64,000 nucleotides of DNA from Sandaracinaceae bacterium (lineage in GTDB: Bacteria; Myxococcota_A; Polyangia; Polyangiales; Sandaracinaceae). Both the position numbers and the translations under genes were made by a program. The stretch spans positions 186,001 to 250,000 of the forward strand of contig JAVJQK010000113.1 of the NCBI GenBank assembly GCA_040218145.1. The letters are read 5' to 3'. This document shows positions 52,707 to 61,524 of the stretch, in pieces. The notes under the pieces are model-generated. The model was not told the DNA's origin. It searched no databases and saw nothing but the letters and a program-made list of their open reading frames with translations. The number at the start of each line of letters is the position of its first letter. Position 1 is the stretch's first letter.

Positions 52707-54434
52707 ATGTCTCTCTCCGCGCGATGGATCACCGGGCTGCTCGCGCTCGCCGCGCTCGGTGGCCTCGGGTGGGCGGGCCTGGGGTGGGCGGGGCGCGCGG
52801 TGCGGGCCGACCTCGAGACGCCGCGCGATCTGCACGGCGCGCCGCACGCCACGAGCCTCGCCTGCGCGCGCTGTCACCCGGGGCAGCACGACAGCTGGCA
52901 CCGCACCTTCCACCGCACGATGACCCAGGAGGCGAGCGAGGCGAGCGTGCTCGGCGACTTCGAGGGCGCGCGCTTCGAGTACGGCGGCGTCGAGGCGCGC
53001 ATGGAGCGCGAGCCGGGCGGGGGCTTCGCGATGCGTTTCCTGGCCGACGGGGTGGAGCTGTCGCGCGCGCGGATCGTGCGCACCGTCGGCTCCCACCGCT
53101 ACCAGCAGTACCTCGCGGCGGAGGGGGACGTGCTCTTCCGGCTGCCGATGGCCTGGCACGTCGAGGAGGGGCGCTGGTTCCACATGAACGGCGCCTTCCT
53201 CACCCCGGACCCTCCCGCGCCGCCCGAGGGCGGGCACGTCGCGGCGGAGGACTACCACCGGCACGTGGTGCGCTGGAACGACAACTGCGTGTTCTGCCAC
53301 AACGTGGCGCCCAACCCGGGGCGCCGGCTCGAGGGGGACGCGGCCCGCTTCGAGACGGAGCTCGAGGAGCTCGGCGTGGCCTGCGAGGCGTGCCACGGGC
53401 CGGCCGACGAGCACGCGCGGGTCAACGCCAACCCCGTGCGGCGCTACGCGCTCCACCTCTCGGACGCCCCCGACCCGACCATCGTCAACCCGCGGCGGCT
53501 CTCCCCCGCGCGGAGCGCGGAGATCTGCGGGCGCTGTCACGGCCAGCGCATCACCGACGACGTCGGCCGGTTCCTCACCCGCGGCGACCCCTTCGTGCCG
53601 GGCGATCGGCTGGCCGACTACAGCCGCCCGCTCGCGCGCGGCACGGCCCTGGGAGGCGACGAGGCCGCGTTCGAGGAGCGCTTCTGGCCGGACGGAACCG
53701 CGCGGCTCACCGCCTACGAGTATCAAGGCTTGCTCGCTTCACCGTGCGACGAGCTCACGTGCACGAGCTGCCACGGGATGCACGAGGGCGACCCGAGCGG
53801 CCAGCTCCGGCCGGGGCTCGAGGGCGACGCGCAGTGCGCCCAGTGCCACGAGGCCGACGGCCACTCCGCGCACGAGGCCACCCTCTGCGTCGACTGCCAC
53901 ATGCCGCGCGTGGTCTACGGGCTGATCGGCGCCTACCGCAGCCACCGCATCGAGATCCCCGATCCCGGCGTGACGGGGCGCCCCGACGCGTGCTCGCTCT
54001 GCCACGCCGAGCGCGACGGCGCCTGGGTCGCCGACGGCTTCGGGCGCCTCTACGGAGGGGAGCGCCCGTCCGCGCAGGGCGGGGTCCCCGAGGGGCTGCT
54101 CGGCGGCGACCCGATCGAGCGGGCGATGGCCGCGGCCGCGCTCGGGCGGGGCGAGGCGCTGCGCCATCGCGCGTGGCGGGCCGGCCTCCTCCTCGACACC
54201 CTGGCCGAGGACCCCTACCCGGCCGTGCGCCGCATGGCGTGGCGGAGCCTGCGCGCCCTGTACACGGACGCGCCCATGGACTGGATGGGCTTCGTGCCCA
54301 CCGCGGCCGAGGGCCCGCGCCGCGCCTGGGTCGAGCGCGCGGAGGCCGCCCTGAGCGTGCGCCGCCCTCCGCGGAGCCAGACCGCGCCGCTCCGGCGGCG
54401 CGCCGCCCAGCAGGCCATCTTCATCGGCGAATGA
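52707..54434 (+). CDS. exported eight-heme c-type cytochrome
   Basis: 575 aa with an N-terminal signal/anchor (ITGLLALAALGGLGWAGLG). Eight CxxCH heme sites can be counted: CARCH, CVFCH, CEACH, CGRCH, CTSCH, CAQCH, CVDCH and CSLCH. The first is in the pattern CARCHPGQHDSWHRTFHRTM common in multiheme cytochromes of the doubled-CxxCH type. A His- and Asp-rich region between the heme sites could give the distal ligands. The last ~120 residues are helical, perhaps HEAT-like (PYPAVRRMAWRSLRALYTDA). It is presumably in the periplasm or anchored to the membrane. Neither reduction partner nor acceptor is identifiable. Confidence 0.9.
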   Translation: MSLSARWITGLLALAALGGLGWAGLGWAGRAVRADLETPRDLHGAPHATSLACARCHPGQHDSWHRTFHRTMTQEASEASVLGDFEGARFEYGGVEARMEREPGGGFAMRFLADGVELSRARIVRTVGSHRYQQYLAAEGDVLFRLPMAWHVEEGRWFHMNGAFLTPDPPAPPEGGHVAAEDYHRHVVRWNDNCVFCHNVAPNPGRRLEGDAARFETELEELGVACEACHGPADEHARVNANPVRRYALHLSDAPDPTIVNPRRLSPARSAEICGRCHGQRITDDVGRFLTRGDPFVPGDRLADYSRPLARGTALGGDEAAFEERFWPDGTARLTAYEYQGLLASPCDELTCTSCHGMHEGDPSGQLRPGLEGDAQCAQCHEADGHSAHEATLCVDCHMPRVVYGLIGAYRSHRIEIPDPGVTGRPDACSLCHAERDGAWVADGFGRLYGGERPSAQGGVPEGLLGGDPIERAMAAAALGRGEALRHRAWRAGLLLDTLAEDPYPAVRRMAWRSLRALYTDAPMDWMGFVPTAAEGPRRAWVERAEAALSVRRPPRSQTAPLRRRAAQQAIFIGE

Positions 54435-54500
54435 AGCGTGGGTCGCCGCATGGCCTGCGCGCGCTCGGCGGGTGTACATTGCCGGCGATTGGAGACCGTA

Positions 54501-54848
54501 TTGCCAGACCGTGAGCCCAAGCGGCGCGTGAGCGTCGACCTCAGGATGAGCCGCTTCGAGCTGCCTCCGGTCCAGAGCGCGCTCGTCGTGGGTCGGAAGG
54601 CTCCGATCGGCTCCCGCGCGATGGAGAAGGCGCTCGCCGAGATGATGCCGGACGCGTTCGTCCGCATCGAGGTCGACCACGAGACCATCGAGGCGGTCAT
54701 CGTGCGCAAGGCCCACCTCCGGCGGCTGCCCGAGGAGCGGCTCGTGAGCCTCCTCGTGCGCCAGACCGAGTCGGTCATCGACGAGACGGAGATGCTGCGC
54801 GTGACCATGGAGCTGGAGATCACCCTGACCGAGGAGCTCGACATTTGA
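54501..54848 (+). CDS. small conserved-looking protein coupled to a histidine kinase
   Basis: 115 aa from a TTG at 54501, which has GGAG seven bases upstream; an ATG at 54438 would give 136 aa and an ATG at 54546 would give 100 aa. It reads RFELPPVQSALVVGRKAPIG then MPDAFVRIEVDHETIEAVIV and ends EITLTEELDI, with no signal or membrane helix. The final codons overlap the TTG start of the histidine kinase gene (TTGA), so the two proteins are co-translated. No family recognised; a partner or regulator of the kinase is an inference from position. Confidence 0.6.
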   Translation: MPDREPKRRVSVDLRMSRFELPPVQSALVVGRKAPIGSRAMEKALAEMMPDAFVRIEVDHETIEAVIVRKAHLRRLPEERLVSLLVRQTESVIDETEMLRVTMELEITLTEELDI

Positions 54849-55852
54849 CGCAGACCACGAGCTCGACGCGCGGAACGACGGTCGCCGATCTGATGGATCC
54901 GGCGTCGGAGATCGGCGAGCACGCCACGCTCGCGGATCTCGAGCCCGCGCTCCGGCGGGACGAGCTCGGCTTCATGCGCTCCGGGCTCGGCTGGGAGGCG
55001 ATCGTGCCCCGGCTCGTGGTGGGCCTGCCGTCGAGCCGCCGCGTCATCGACGTGCCCCGCGTGGCGGTCACCGCCCTCGAGCCCGAGAGCGACGCGCTCG
55101 GCGTCTTGCCCCTGCTCGAGCGCTCCGCGCTGCCCAGCTCTCCGGTCGTCACCGCGGGCCGGCTCGTCGGGCGGCTCGCGCACGAGCGGCTCCGCTTCGC
55201 GCTGCGTGACGAGCACGACGACGATCTGCTCAGCGAGCTGACGACCCTGCGCCAGGCCTCGTCCGCCATCACGCACGACCTCGCGAACGTGCTCATGGTG
55301 GCCCTCTGGGAGGTGGAGGCGAGCCCGCAGCCGAGCCCGTCGCTCGCGGCGGCGCTGCAACACTCCAAGCAGCTCCTCGACCGGCTCCGGATGATGCACC
55401 AGGGCGAGCCGGCGGTCGCGCTCCGGGTGGATCTCGCGTCCGCGATCGAGCGCCTGATGCCGCTCCTCGGGCCGCTCTCGAAGCCGAACCGGGTGACGTT
55501 CACGCCCCCGGCCGCGCCGGTCGGCGTGCGCTGCCCGCCGACCCTGGTCGACCGCATCCTGGTCAACCTGGTGGCGAACGCGCGGGACGCGGCCGAGCGC
55601 CCCGGGCACACCGCCATCACCGTGCGGCGCGAGGGCCCGGACGCGCTCATCGAGGTGGCCGACGACGGCCCGGGGATCTCACCGTCCATCGCGCCGCGCG
55701 TGTTCGAGGCCGGGTTCAGCACCAAGCCGGAACACCAGGGCCTCGGCCTCGCGACCCTCCGGCGGGCGCTGCGGCGGCTGGGCGGGGACATCGATCTGCT
55801 GAGCGCGCTCGGCGCGGGCACGCGCGTGCGGGTCCGGCTCCCGGCCGTCTGA
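54845..55852 (+). CDS. histidine kinase with degenerate CBS-like N-terminus
   Basis: 335 aa from a TTG that overlaps the gene before it. The N-terminal ~120 residues have the outline of a CBS pair (TVADLMDPASEIGEHATLAD; ALPSSPVVTAGRLVGRLAHE). The kinase half shows the H-box SSAITHDLANVLMVALWEVE, N-box LVNLVANARDAAERP, G1-box VADDGPGIS, F-box RVFEAGFSTK and G2-box GLGLATLRR. No membrane helix, so it is a soluble kinase. It is the only histidine kinase in the window and has no adjacent response regulator on its strand; one lies ~0.75 kb downstream past trmB. Confidence 0.88.
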   Translation: MTQTTSSTRGTTVADLMDPASEIGEHATLADLEPALRRDELGFMRSGLGWEAIVPRLVVGLPSSRRVIDVPRVAVTALEPESDALGVLPLLERSALPSSPVVTAGRLVGRLAHERLRFALRDEHDDDLLSELTTLRQASSAITHDLANVLMVALWEVEASPQPSPSLAAALQHSKQLLDRLRMMHQGEPAVALRVDLASAIERLMPLLGPLSKPNRVTFTPPAAPVGVRCPPTLVDRILVNLVANARDAAERPGHTAITVRREGPDALIEVADDGPGISPSIAPRVFEAGFSTKPEHQGLGLATLRRALRRLGGDIDLLSALGAGTRVRVRLPAV

Positions 55853-55860
55853 GGGCGCGC

Positions 55861-56526
55861 TCAGCGGCGGCGGGCGAGGATGCGGTAGACGGGCAGCCCG
55901 TCCTCCTCGGCCCGCACCTCGCGGTTCGAGCGCGCCCCGGTGGGGTTCGCCTCGACGCGCCAGCCGTCGGCGGCGGGCACGAACGCGTCGTGGGCGGCCA
56001 CGGTCGCCTCGTAGGCGTCGGCGCGCTCCTCGACGTCGGTCTGGACGAACAGCTCGCCGCCGGGGGCGAGGAGGCGCGCGAGATCGTCGAGGAAGGTGTC
56101 GGTGACGACCATTCGCTTGTGGTGGCGCTTCTTCCACCAGGGATCCGGGAAGTGCACGTAGACCCGCGATAGGCAGCCGGCGGGGCCCGACCGGGCGAGC
56201 AGATCGCGCACGTCGGCGCGGTAGGCCCGGGCGTGGGCGAACCCCTCGCGCACGCGCCGCTGCTCGACGCGGTAGGCCCACTTGGCCTTGATCTCCACCC
56301 CGATGAGCCGGACCTCGTCGGTCTGCGCCGCCCGCTCGAGGAAGGAGCGGCCGCGGCCGAAGCCCACGTCGAGCTCGATCGGCCCGTTCCCTTCGATCAG
56401 CGCGGGCAGGCTCACCTCCCCCTCGGGCGGGGTCGGCGCCATCTCTTCGTAGCGAATCGGGGGCGGGGTCGGCTTCACGGCGGGCGGGGAATATCGCCCG
56501 CGAGCGGCGAACGCAATGCGCACCAT
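55861..56526 (-). CDS. trmB: tRNA (guanine-N7)-methyltransferase
   Basis: 221 aa taken from the ATG at 56526 (an ATG at 56559 would add 11). SAM-binding motif IELDVGFGRGRSFLERAAQT, then GVEIKAKWAYRVEQRRVREG, YVHFPDPWWKKRHHKRMVV (the TrmB signature) and LLAPGGELFVQTDVEE. It methylates G46 in the variable loop of tRNA. The start overlaps the leader of the divergent response regulator. It is convergent with the histidine kinase gene, with only eight bases between. Confidence 0.92.
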   Translation of the reverse strand: MVRIAFAARGRYSPPAVKPTPPPIRYEEMAPTPPEGEVSLPALIEGNGPIELDVGFGRGRSFLERAAQTDEVRLIGVEIKAKWAYRVEQRRVREGFAHARAYRADVRDLLARSGPAGCLSRVYVHFPDPWWKKRHHKRMVVTDTFLDDLARLLAPGGELFVQTDVEERADAYEATVAAHDAFVPAADGWRVEANPTGARSNREVRAEEDGLPVYRILARRR

Positions 56527-56596
56527 TCTTGACCCTGGAAGCATCGAGGCGGTATCCAAGGTCCGGCGTACGCAATCCGCGCGCGAGGAGGTTCGA

Positions 56597-57532
56597 GTGG
56601 CGGTGAAGATCCTGGCCGCTGACGACAGTGCGACGATGAGGAAGGTCCTGGAGATGACCTTCGCGGGTGAGGCCGTCGAGATCGAGACGGTCGACAGCGG
56701 GGAGGCCGCGGTCCAACGCGCCTCTCAGAGCGCACCCGATCTCGTCATCGCCGACGCCTCGATGAGCACGGACGGCTACGAAGTCGCCCGTCAGCTCAAG
56801 GGCAACCCGGCGACCGCCAACGTGGCGGTGATCGTGCTCGCGTCACAACACACCCCGTTCGACGCCGCCAAGGGCAAGGACGCGGGCGTCGATGACCACA
56901 TCCTGAAGCCCTACGACTCGCAGGCGATGATCGACAAGACGAAGGAGATCTTGTCGAAGCCGCGCGCCGCGGCGAGCACGGCCGCGAGTGCCGTGGCGGC
57001 CGCGCCACGCGCTCCGTCGCCGCCGAGCCCGCCCTCGCCCCCGAGCCCTCCCTCTCCGCCGCGCCCCGCGTCGCGCACCCCTGGCATCGGTCGCCCTTCG
57101 AGCCAGGTCCCCGCCGCGAACCCGCGCTCGACCGTCGCGTTCGGCGCCGTGTCACCGCCGAAGCCGAGCGACCGCCCGGTGCTGCAGCTCGCGGACGAGG
57201 ACGAGCCGAAGCCGCCGCAGCCCAAGGTCGCGGCGCCGTCGATCCCGAAGCGCCCGCAGACGCGCGCGGTCCCGCCGAGCGCGGCGAGCAAGCCGAGCGC
57301 GACGCCCACGCCCAGCCCTGCTGCGGCGAGCCCCGCGAGCCGGGCCGCCGCGGCGACGGCGAGCAACGGCGACCTCGCGTCCAAGCTCGGCGATCTCGGC
57401 CTCGACGAGGGTCAGATCCAGGGCGTGCTCAGCCTCTCGCGCGAGGTGATCGAGCGGGTGGTCTGGGAGGTCGTGCCCGACCTGGCCGAGGTCATCATTC
57501 GCGAAGAGATCCGCCGCCTCACCAGCGACTGA
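56597..57532 (+). CDS. response regulator with conserved C-terminal helix domain
   Basis: 311 aa from a GTG at 56597 with GAGGAGG five bases upstream. Receiver domain at residues 1-120 (KILAADDSATMRKVLEMTFA, Asp in DLVIADASMSTDGYEVA, Lys in HILKPYDSQ). After a ~140-residue Pro/Ala/Ser-rich linker (SPPSPPSPPSPPSPPRPA) there is a C-terminal ~45-residue helix region (VLSLSREVIERVVWEVVPDL, AEVIIREEIRRL). That terminal pattern is shared by a group of receiver proteins in Myxococcota. There is no DNA-binding domain, so it may work by binding a partner protein. It resembles FrzS-type regulators in general layout only. Confidence 0.85.
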   Translation: MAVKILAADDSATMRKVLEMTFAGEAVEIETVDSGEAAVQRASQSAPDLVIADASMSTDGYEVARQLKGNPATANVAVIVLASQHTPFDAAKGKDAGVDDHILKPYDSQAMIDKTKEILSKPRAAASTAASAVAAAPRAPSPPSPPSPPSPPSPPRPASRTPGIGRPSSQVPAANPRSTVAFGAVSPPKPSDRPVLQLADEDEPKPPQPKVAAPSIPKRPQTRAVPPSAASKPSATPTPSPAAASPASRAAAATASNGDLASKLGDLGLDEGQIQGVLSLSREVIERVVWEVVPDLAEVIIREEIRRLTSD

Positions 57533-57568
57533 ATCTCCACGGGAGAGTGAGGTCTCGAATCGCGGTGG

Positions 57569-60265
57569 ATGACGCGTGGCGTTCGCGGTATGCCACGCGC
57601 CACCATGGCAGAGCGTTTCGAGACCATCGCGTTCGACGAGCTTCCCAAGCACTTCGACTCCGTCGCGGCGGAAGAGAAGTGGGGCCGACACTGGGACGAG
57701 CGGGGCGTCTACCGCTACGACCCGACGCGGCCGCGCGAGGAGACGTTCGTCGTCGACACCCCGCCCCCGACCGTCTCGGGCGCGCTGCACGTCGGGCACG
57801 TCTTCAGCTACACGCACACCGACGCCATCGTGCGGCAGCGCCGCATGCGCGGGCAGAACATCTTCTACCCGATGGGCTGGGACGACAACGGCCTGCCCAC
57901 CGAGCGCCGCGTCCAGAACTACTTCCACGTGCGCTGCGAGCCGGGGGTCCCCTACGACCCGGCGCTGAAGCTCGAGCCGGCGTCGGCGAAGAAGCTCAAG
58001 AAGGAGCGGCCGCTCGTCGTCTCGCGCCGCAACTTCATCGAGCTCTGCAACCAGGTCACGGAGCAGGACGAGAAGGCCTTCATGGCCCTCTGGCAGCGCC
58101 TCGCGCTCAGCGTCGACTGGAGCCAGCAGTACGCCACCATCGACGAGCGCTGCCGCCACCTCGCGCAGCTCTCGTTCCTCGATCTCTACGAGAAGGGGCA
58201 CCTCTACAGCCACGAGGCCCCGACGATGTGGGACGTGGACTTCCAGACCGCGGTCGCGCAGGCCGAGGTCGTCGACCGCCCCAAGCAGGGCGCCTTCCAC
58301 GACATCCGCTTCGGCGTGCAGGGCTCGGATCGCTCGTTCGTGATCAGCACCACGCGGCCCGAGCTGCTCCCGGCGTGCGTGGGCGTCACCGCGCATCCGG
58401 ACGACGCGCGCTACAAGGACCTGTTCGGCAAGTTCGCGATCACCCCGCTCTTCCACGCGCCGGTGCCCATCTTCCCGAGCGAGCTGGCCGACCCCGAGAA
58501 GGGGACCGGCATCCTGATGGTCTGCACCTTCGGCGACCAGACCGACGTGACCTGGTGGCGCGAGCAGAAGCTGCCGCTGCGTCAGGTGATCGGGCGCAAC
58601 GGCCGGCTCGTGGAGCTGACCTTCGGCGAGGGCGACTACCCGAGCGAGAAGCCCGAGATGGCCAACCGGCACTACGGCGAGCTGATCGGCAAGACCGTGG
58701 TCACGGCGCGCAAGCTGGTCGTCGACATGCTGCGGGACCCCGAGGGGCGCGCGGCGGGCGACGACGCGCCGCTCCAGGGCGAGCCGCGCCCCACCGACCA
58801 GGCGGTCAAGCACTACGAGAAGGGCGACCGGCCGCTCGAGTTCGTCTCCACGCGCCAGTGGTTCGTGCGCCTGATGGACAAGAAGGACGCGCTGCTCGAG
58901 CGCGGCCGCCAGATCGAGTGGCACCCGAGCTTCATGCAGCAGCGCTACGAGATCTGGACCGAGAACCTCGGCCTGGACTGGTGCGTGAGCCGCCAGCGCT
59001 ACTTCGGCGTGTCCTTCCCGGTCTGGTACCGGCTCGACGCGAGCGGGGAGCCCGAGTTCGACGCGCCCATCCTCGCCGACGCGGCCACCCTGCCCGTCGA
59101 TCCGATGAGCGACACCCCGCCCGGCTTCGAGGAGTCGCAGCGCGGCCAGCCCGGCGGCTTCACGGGCGAGCCCGACGTCTTCGACACCTGGTTCACCAGC
59201 TCGCTCACGCCCGAGATCGGCTCGAAGTGGCGGCTCGACCCGGAGCGTCACCAGCGGCTCTTCCCCGCGGACATGCGGCCCCAGAGCCACGAGATCATCC
59301 GGACCTGGGCCTTCTACACCATCGCCAAGGCGCACCTGCACGAGCAGACCGTGCCCTGGCACAACGTGGTGATCAGCGGCTGGGTCGTGGACCCCCAGAA
59401 GAAGAAGCTGGGCAAGACGGCTGGAAACGCGAAGGTCGCGCCCTCGGAGCTGCTCGACAACTACACCGCCGACGCCCTGCGCTACTGGGCCTGCGGCGCG
59501 CGGCTCGGCACCGACACCGCGTTCGACGAGAGCGTGTTCAAGGTCGGCAAGCGGCTGGTGACCAAGCTCTACAACGCGGGCAAGTTCGTGCTGTCCCAGG
59601 AGGCGGAGCGGCACCCGATCTCGAACGAGCTGGACCGGGCGTTCATCGCGGAGTTGGCCGGGGTCGTGAGGCAGGCGAGCGAGGCCTACGACGAGTTCGA
59701 GTTCGCCAAGGCCCTGATGGCCACCGAGCAGTTCTTCTGGAGCAGCTTCACCGACACCTTCCTCGAGCTGAGCAAGGCGCGCGCGCGGGGCGACTTCGGC
59801 GGCGAGGCGGATCGGGGCTCCGCGGTCGCGGCGCTGCGGCTCGCGCTGAACGTGCTCCTGCGGCTCTTCGCGCCCGTGCTGCCTTACATCACCGAGGAGG
59901 TCTGGAGCTGGGTCTTCGCCAAGGAGACCGGCGAGGCGTCGATCCACGCCGCGCCCTGGCCCTCGGCCGCCGACTTCGAGGGCGTCGCCGCGCCGGCCGA
60001 CGAGGGCAGCTTCGCGCTCGCGGTGGAGGCGCTGACCACCATCAACAAGAAGAAGAGCGACGCGGGGGTCAGCGTGGGCCGCGTGGCCGAGGCGCTCACC
60101 CTCGGCGCGAACGAGGCGACGCGCGCCCGGCTCGAGCCGGTCTGGGAGGACGTCGCGGGCGCGGCGCGCTGCCAGGACAAGGCGCTGGTGGCGAAGGACG
60201 GGCTCGAGGATGGCGTCTTCGAGGTGATCGACGCGACCTTCGCGGAGAAGAAGCCGAAGGCCTGA
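57569..60265 (+). CDS. valS: valyl-tRNA synthetase
   Basis: 898 aa. The start may be the ATG at 57569, 57590 or 57605; none has a clear ribosome-binding site and MAERFETIAFDELPKHF (57605) is the most family-like N-terminus. The class I signature is HVGH (TVSGALHVGHVFSYTHTD). The editing domain region and the catalytic-core sequence WFVRLMDKKDALLERGR, LGLDWCVSRQRYFGVSFPVW follow. The second signature, normally KMSKS, reads KKLGKTAGN at ~615. The tRNA-anticodon domain lies in the last ~250 residues; the usual C-terminal coiled-coil arm of ValS is absent. It charges tRNA-Val with valine. Confidence 0.92.
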   Translation: MTRGVRGMPRATMAERFETIAFDELPKHFDSVAAEEKWGRHWDERGVYRYDPTRPREETFVVDTPPPTVSGALHVGHVFSYTHTDAIVRQRRMRGQNIFYPMGWDDNGLPTERRVQNYFHVRCEPGVPYDPALKLEPASAKKLKKERPLVVSRRNFIELCNQVTEQDEKAFMALWQRLALSVDWSQQYATIDERCRHLAQLSFLDLYEKGHLYSHEAPTMWDVDFQTAVAQAEVVDRPKQGAFHDIRFGVQGSDRSFVISTTRPELLPACVGVTAHPDDARYKDLFGKFAITPLFHAPVPIFPSELADPEKGTGILMVCTFGDQTDVTWWREQKLPLRQVIGRNGRLVELTFGEGDYPSEKPEMANRHYGELIGKTVVTARKLVVDMLRDPEGRAAGDDAPLQGEPRPTDQAVKHYEKGDRPLEFVSTRQWFVRLMDKKDALLERGRQIEWHPSFMQQRYEIWTENLGLDWCVSRQRYFGVSFPVWYRLDASGEPEFDAPILADAATLPVDPMSDTPPGFEESQRGQPGGFTGEPDVFDTWFTSSLTPEIGSKWRLDPERHQRLFPADMRPQSHEIIRTWAFYTIAKAHLHEQTVPWHNVVISGWVVDPQKKKLGKTAGNAKVAPSELLDNYTADALRYWACGARLGTDTAFDESVFKVGKRLVTKLYNAGKFVLSQEAERHPISNELDRAFIAELAGVVRQASEAYDEFEFAKALMATEQFFWSSFTDTFLELSKARARGDFGGEADRGSAVAALRLALNVLLRLFAPVLPYITEEVWSWVFAKETGEASIHAAPWPSAADFEGVAAPADEGSFALAVEALTTINKKKSDAGVSVGRVAEALTLGANEATRARLEPVWEDVAGAARCQDKALVAKDGLEDGVFEVIDATFAEKKPKA

Positions 60266-60267
60266 TC

Positions 60268-60858
60268 TCAGAGCAGGTCGAGCTGGCCCATCAGCACGCG
60301 GTCGCCGTCGACGCGCGCGCCCTCGAGCTCGAGCAGGAATCGTTTGCGATCCGGGCCCCCTCCGAAGCCGCCGAGGGTGCGCCCGGCGCCGACGATCCGG
60401 TGGCAGGGGACCGCGATGGCGACCGGATTGGCGTTCATCGCCATGCCGATCGCGCGCATCGCGCGGGGGGAGCCGACGTCCCTGGCCAGGCCCGCGTAGG
60501 TGCGGACCTCCCCACGCGGGACGCGGCGCAGCGCCTTCCACGCGCGCCCCTGAAACGCGGTCCCCCCGATGCGGACGGGCCAGTCCGCCGGATCCTCGTC
60601 CTCGCCGTCGAAGTAGCGCGTGAGCCGCGCGCGCAGCGCCGGTGGCACGTCCCCGGGCGCGACCCCCTCGCCCTCCGGCCAGAACCGCGCCCGATCCGCC
60701 TCCGGAGCGTCGGGGCCGAAGTGCAGGACGGCCAACCCGGCGGGCACCCACGCCAGCCAGATCGGCCCGACGGGGGCCGGGGCGTCGAACACGGCGCAAC
60801 CGACCTCCGCGAGAGGTGCTTTCGAGGCCAGGGGCCGGGTGTTACCTTCCTCGTGCAT
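60268..60858 (-). CDS. ogt: methylated-DNA-protein-cysteine methyltransferase (Ogt type)
   Basis: 196 aa from the ATG at 60858. The C-terminal part has the catalytic Cys in VPCHRIVGAGRTLGGFGGG, preceded by the HTH segment RVPRGEVRTYAGLARDVGSP and AIGMAMNANPVAIA. It directly removes alkyl groups from O6-alkylguanine by transfer to Cys. The N-terminal ~90 residues are divergent (GPIWLAWVPAGLAVLHFGPD). The start codon overlaps, in the opposite direction, that of the Cys-rich lipoprotein at 60857. Confidence 0.9.
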   Translation of the reverse strand: MHEEGNTRPLASKAPLAEVGCAVFDAPAPVGPIWLAWVPAGLAVLHFGPDAPEADRARFWPEGEGVAPGDVPPALRARLTRYFDGEDEDPADWPVRIGGTAFQGRAWKALRRVPRGEVRTYAGLARDVGSPRAMRAIGMAMNANPVAIAVPCHRIVGAGRTLGGFGGGPDRKRFLLELEGARVDGDRVLMGQLDLL

Positions 60859-61420
60859 GCGACGCGTCGCGGTGGCTCTGTTGATGGGAGGACTGGTCCT
60901 CGGTTGTGGGCCCAGCCTTCGGCGTGTCCAGCAGAGCAACGTGTACTTCGAGCGCTGCTACGCGGCGGACTTCGACCCGCGCGTCCCGCTCGCCGAGAAG
61001 CATGCCTGCTGGTCGGCGTGGAGGGAACACTACGCGATGGGGCAGCCGCCGGAGCGCCTCTCGTACGCCCAGGCCCGGATCTACGGCATCGAGCACGCCG
61101 AGAGCGTGCCCGGGTTGCCGGGCCTGCCGGAGGCGGCGATCGGTCCGCGCCAGGTGACCCCCGTGACGGCCACGAGCACCACCGAGGCGCCGCCCGACCC
61201 GGAGCCCCCCGCGATCGCGGAGCGGGAGTCCCTGCACGATCGCCGCGCGCGACGTCGCCGCCGCGTCCACCCCCTGCCGCGGACATCGAACCCGATCTGC
61301 GCCGCGAGCGCGTGCGAGCCCAGCTACCGCGCCTGCCTCGACACCTGCGCCACCCAGAACGAGGCCTGCGAGACCGCGTGCGAGGTCGAGCTGCAGGCCT
61401 GCGCCCGCGGCTGCTTCTAG
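60857..61420 (+). CDS. Cys-rich lipoprotein
   Basis: 187 aa from the ATG at 60857. Signal sequence with lipobox (VALLMGGLVLGCGPS, Cys ~17). A middle region has two Cys (FERCYAADFD, HACWSAW), then a Pro-rich, basic linker. The last ~45 residues hold eight cysteines: CAASACEPSYRACLDTC and ATQNEACETACEVELQACAR, that is, three CX3C motifs separated by six residues. This pattern suggests a disulfide-linked helical hairpin. The start codon is shared in part with that of ogt on the other strand. No family recognised. Confidence 0.75.
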   Translation: MRRVAVALLMGGLVLGCGPSLRRVQQSNVYFERCYAADFDPRVPLAEKHACWSAWREHYAMGQPPERLSYAQARIYGIEHAESVPGLPGLPEAAIGPRQVTPVTATSTTEAPPDPEPPAIAERESLHDRRARRRRRVHPLPRTSNPICAASACEPSYRACLDTCATQNEACETACEVELQACARGCF

Positions 61421-61524
61421 CCGCCGGTTTGCGAGGTTGGCACTCTCGGTGACATAGTCGCCGCGCCTCCGTCCCTGGATCGCCCTTCGGGCCGATCAGT
61501 CTCGAGGGGACTGGAGGAGTCGTC

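Noticed and set aside
49662-53726. A 1354-aa open frame on - opposite the AAA/TPR and cytochrome genes
   Set aside because: Spans three real plus-strand genes with clear motifs (NodB end, Walker A, CxxCH) and has no motif of its own.
57152-60799. A 1215-aa open frame on - opposite valS
   Set aside because: Low-complexity Arg/Leu/Val translation; valS on + carries class I synthetase motifs.
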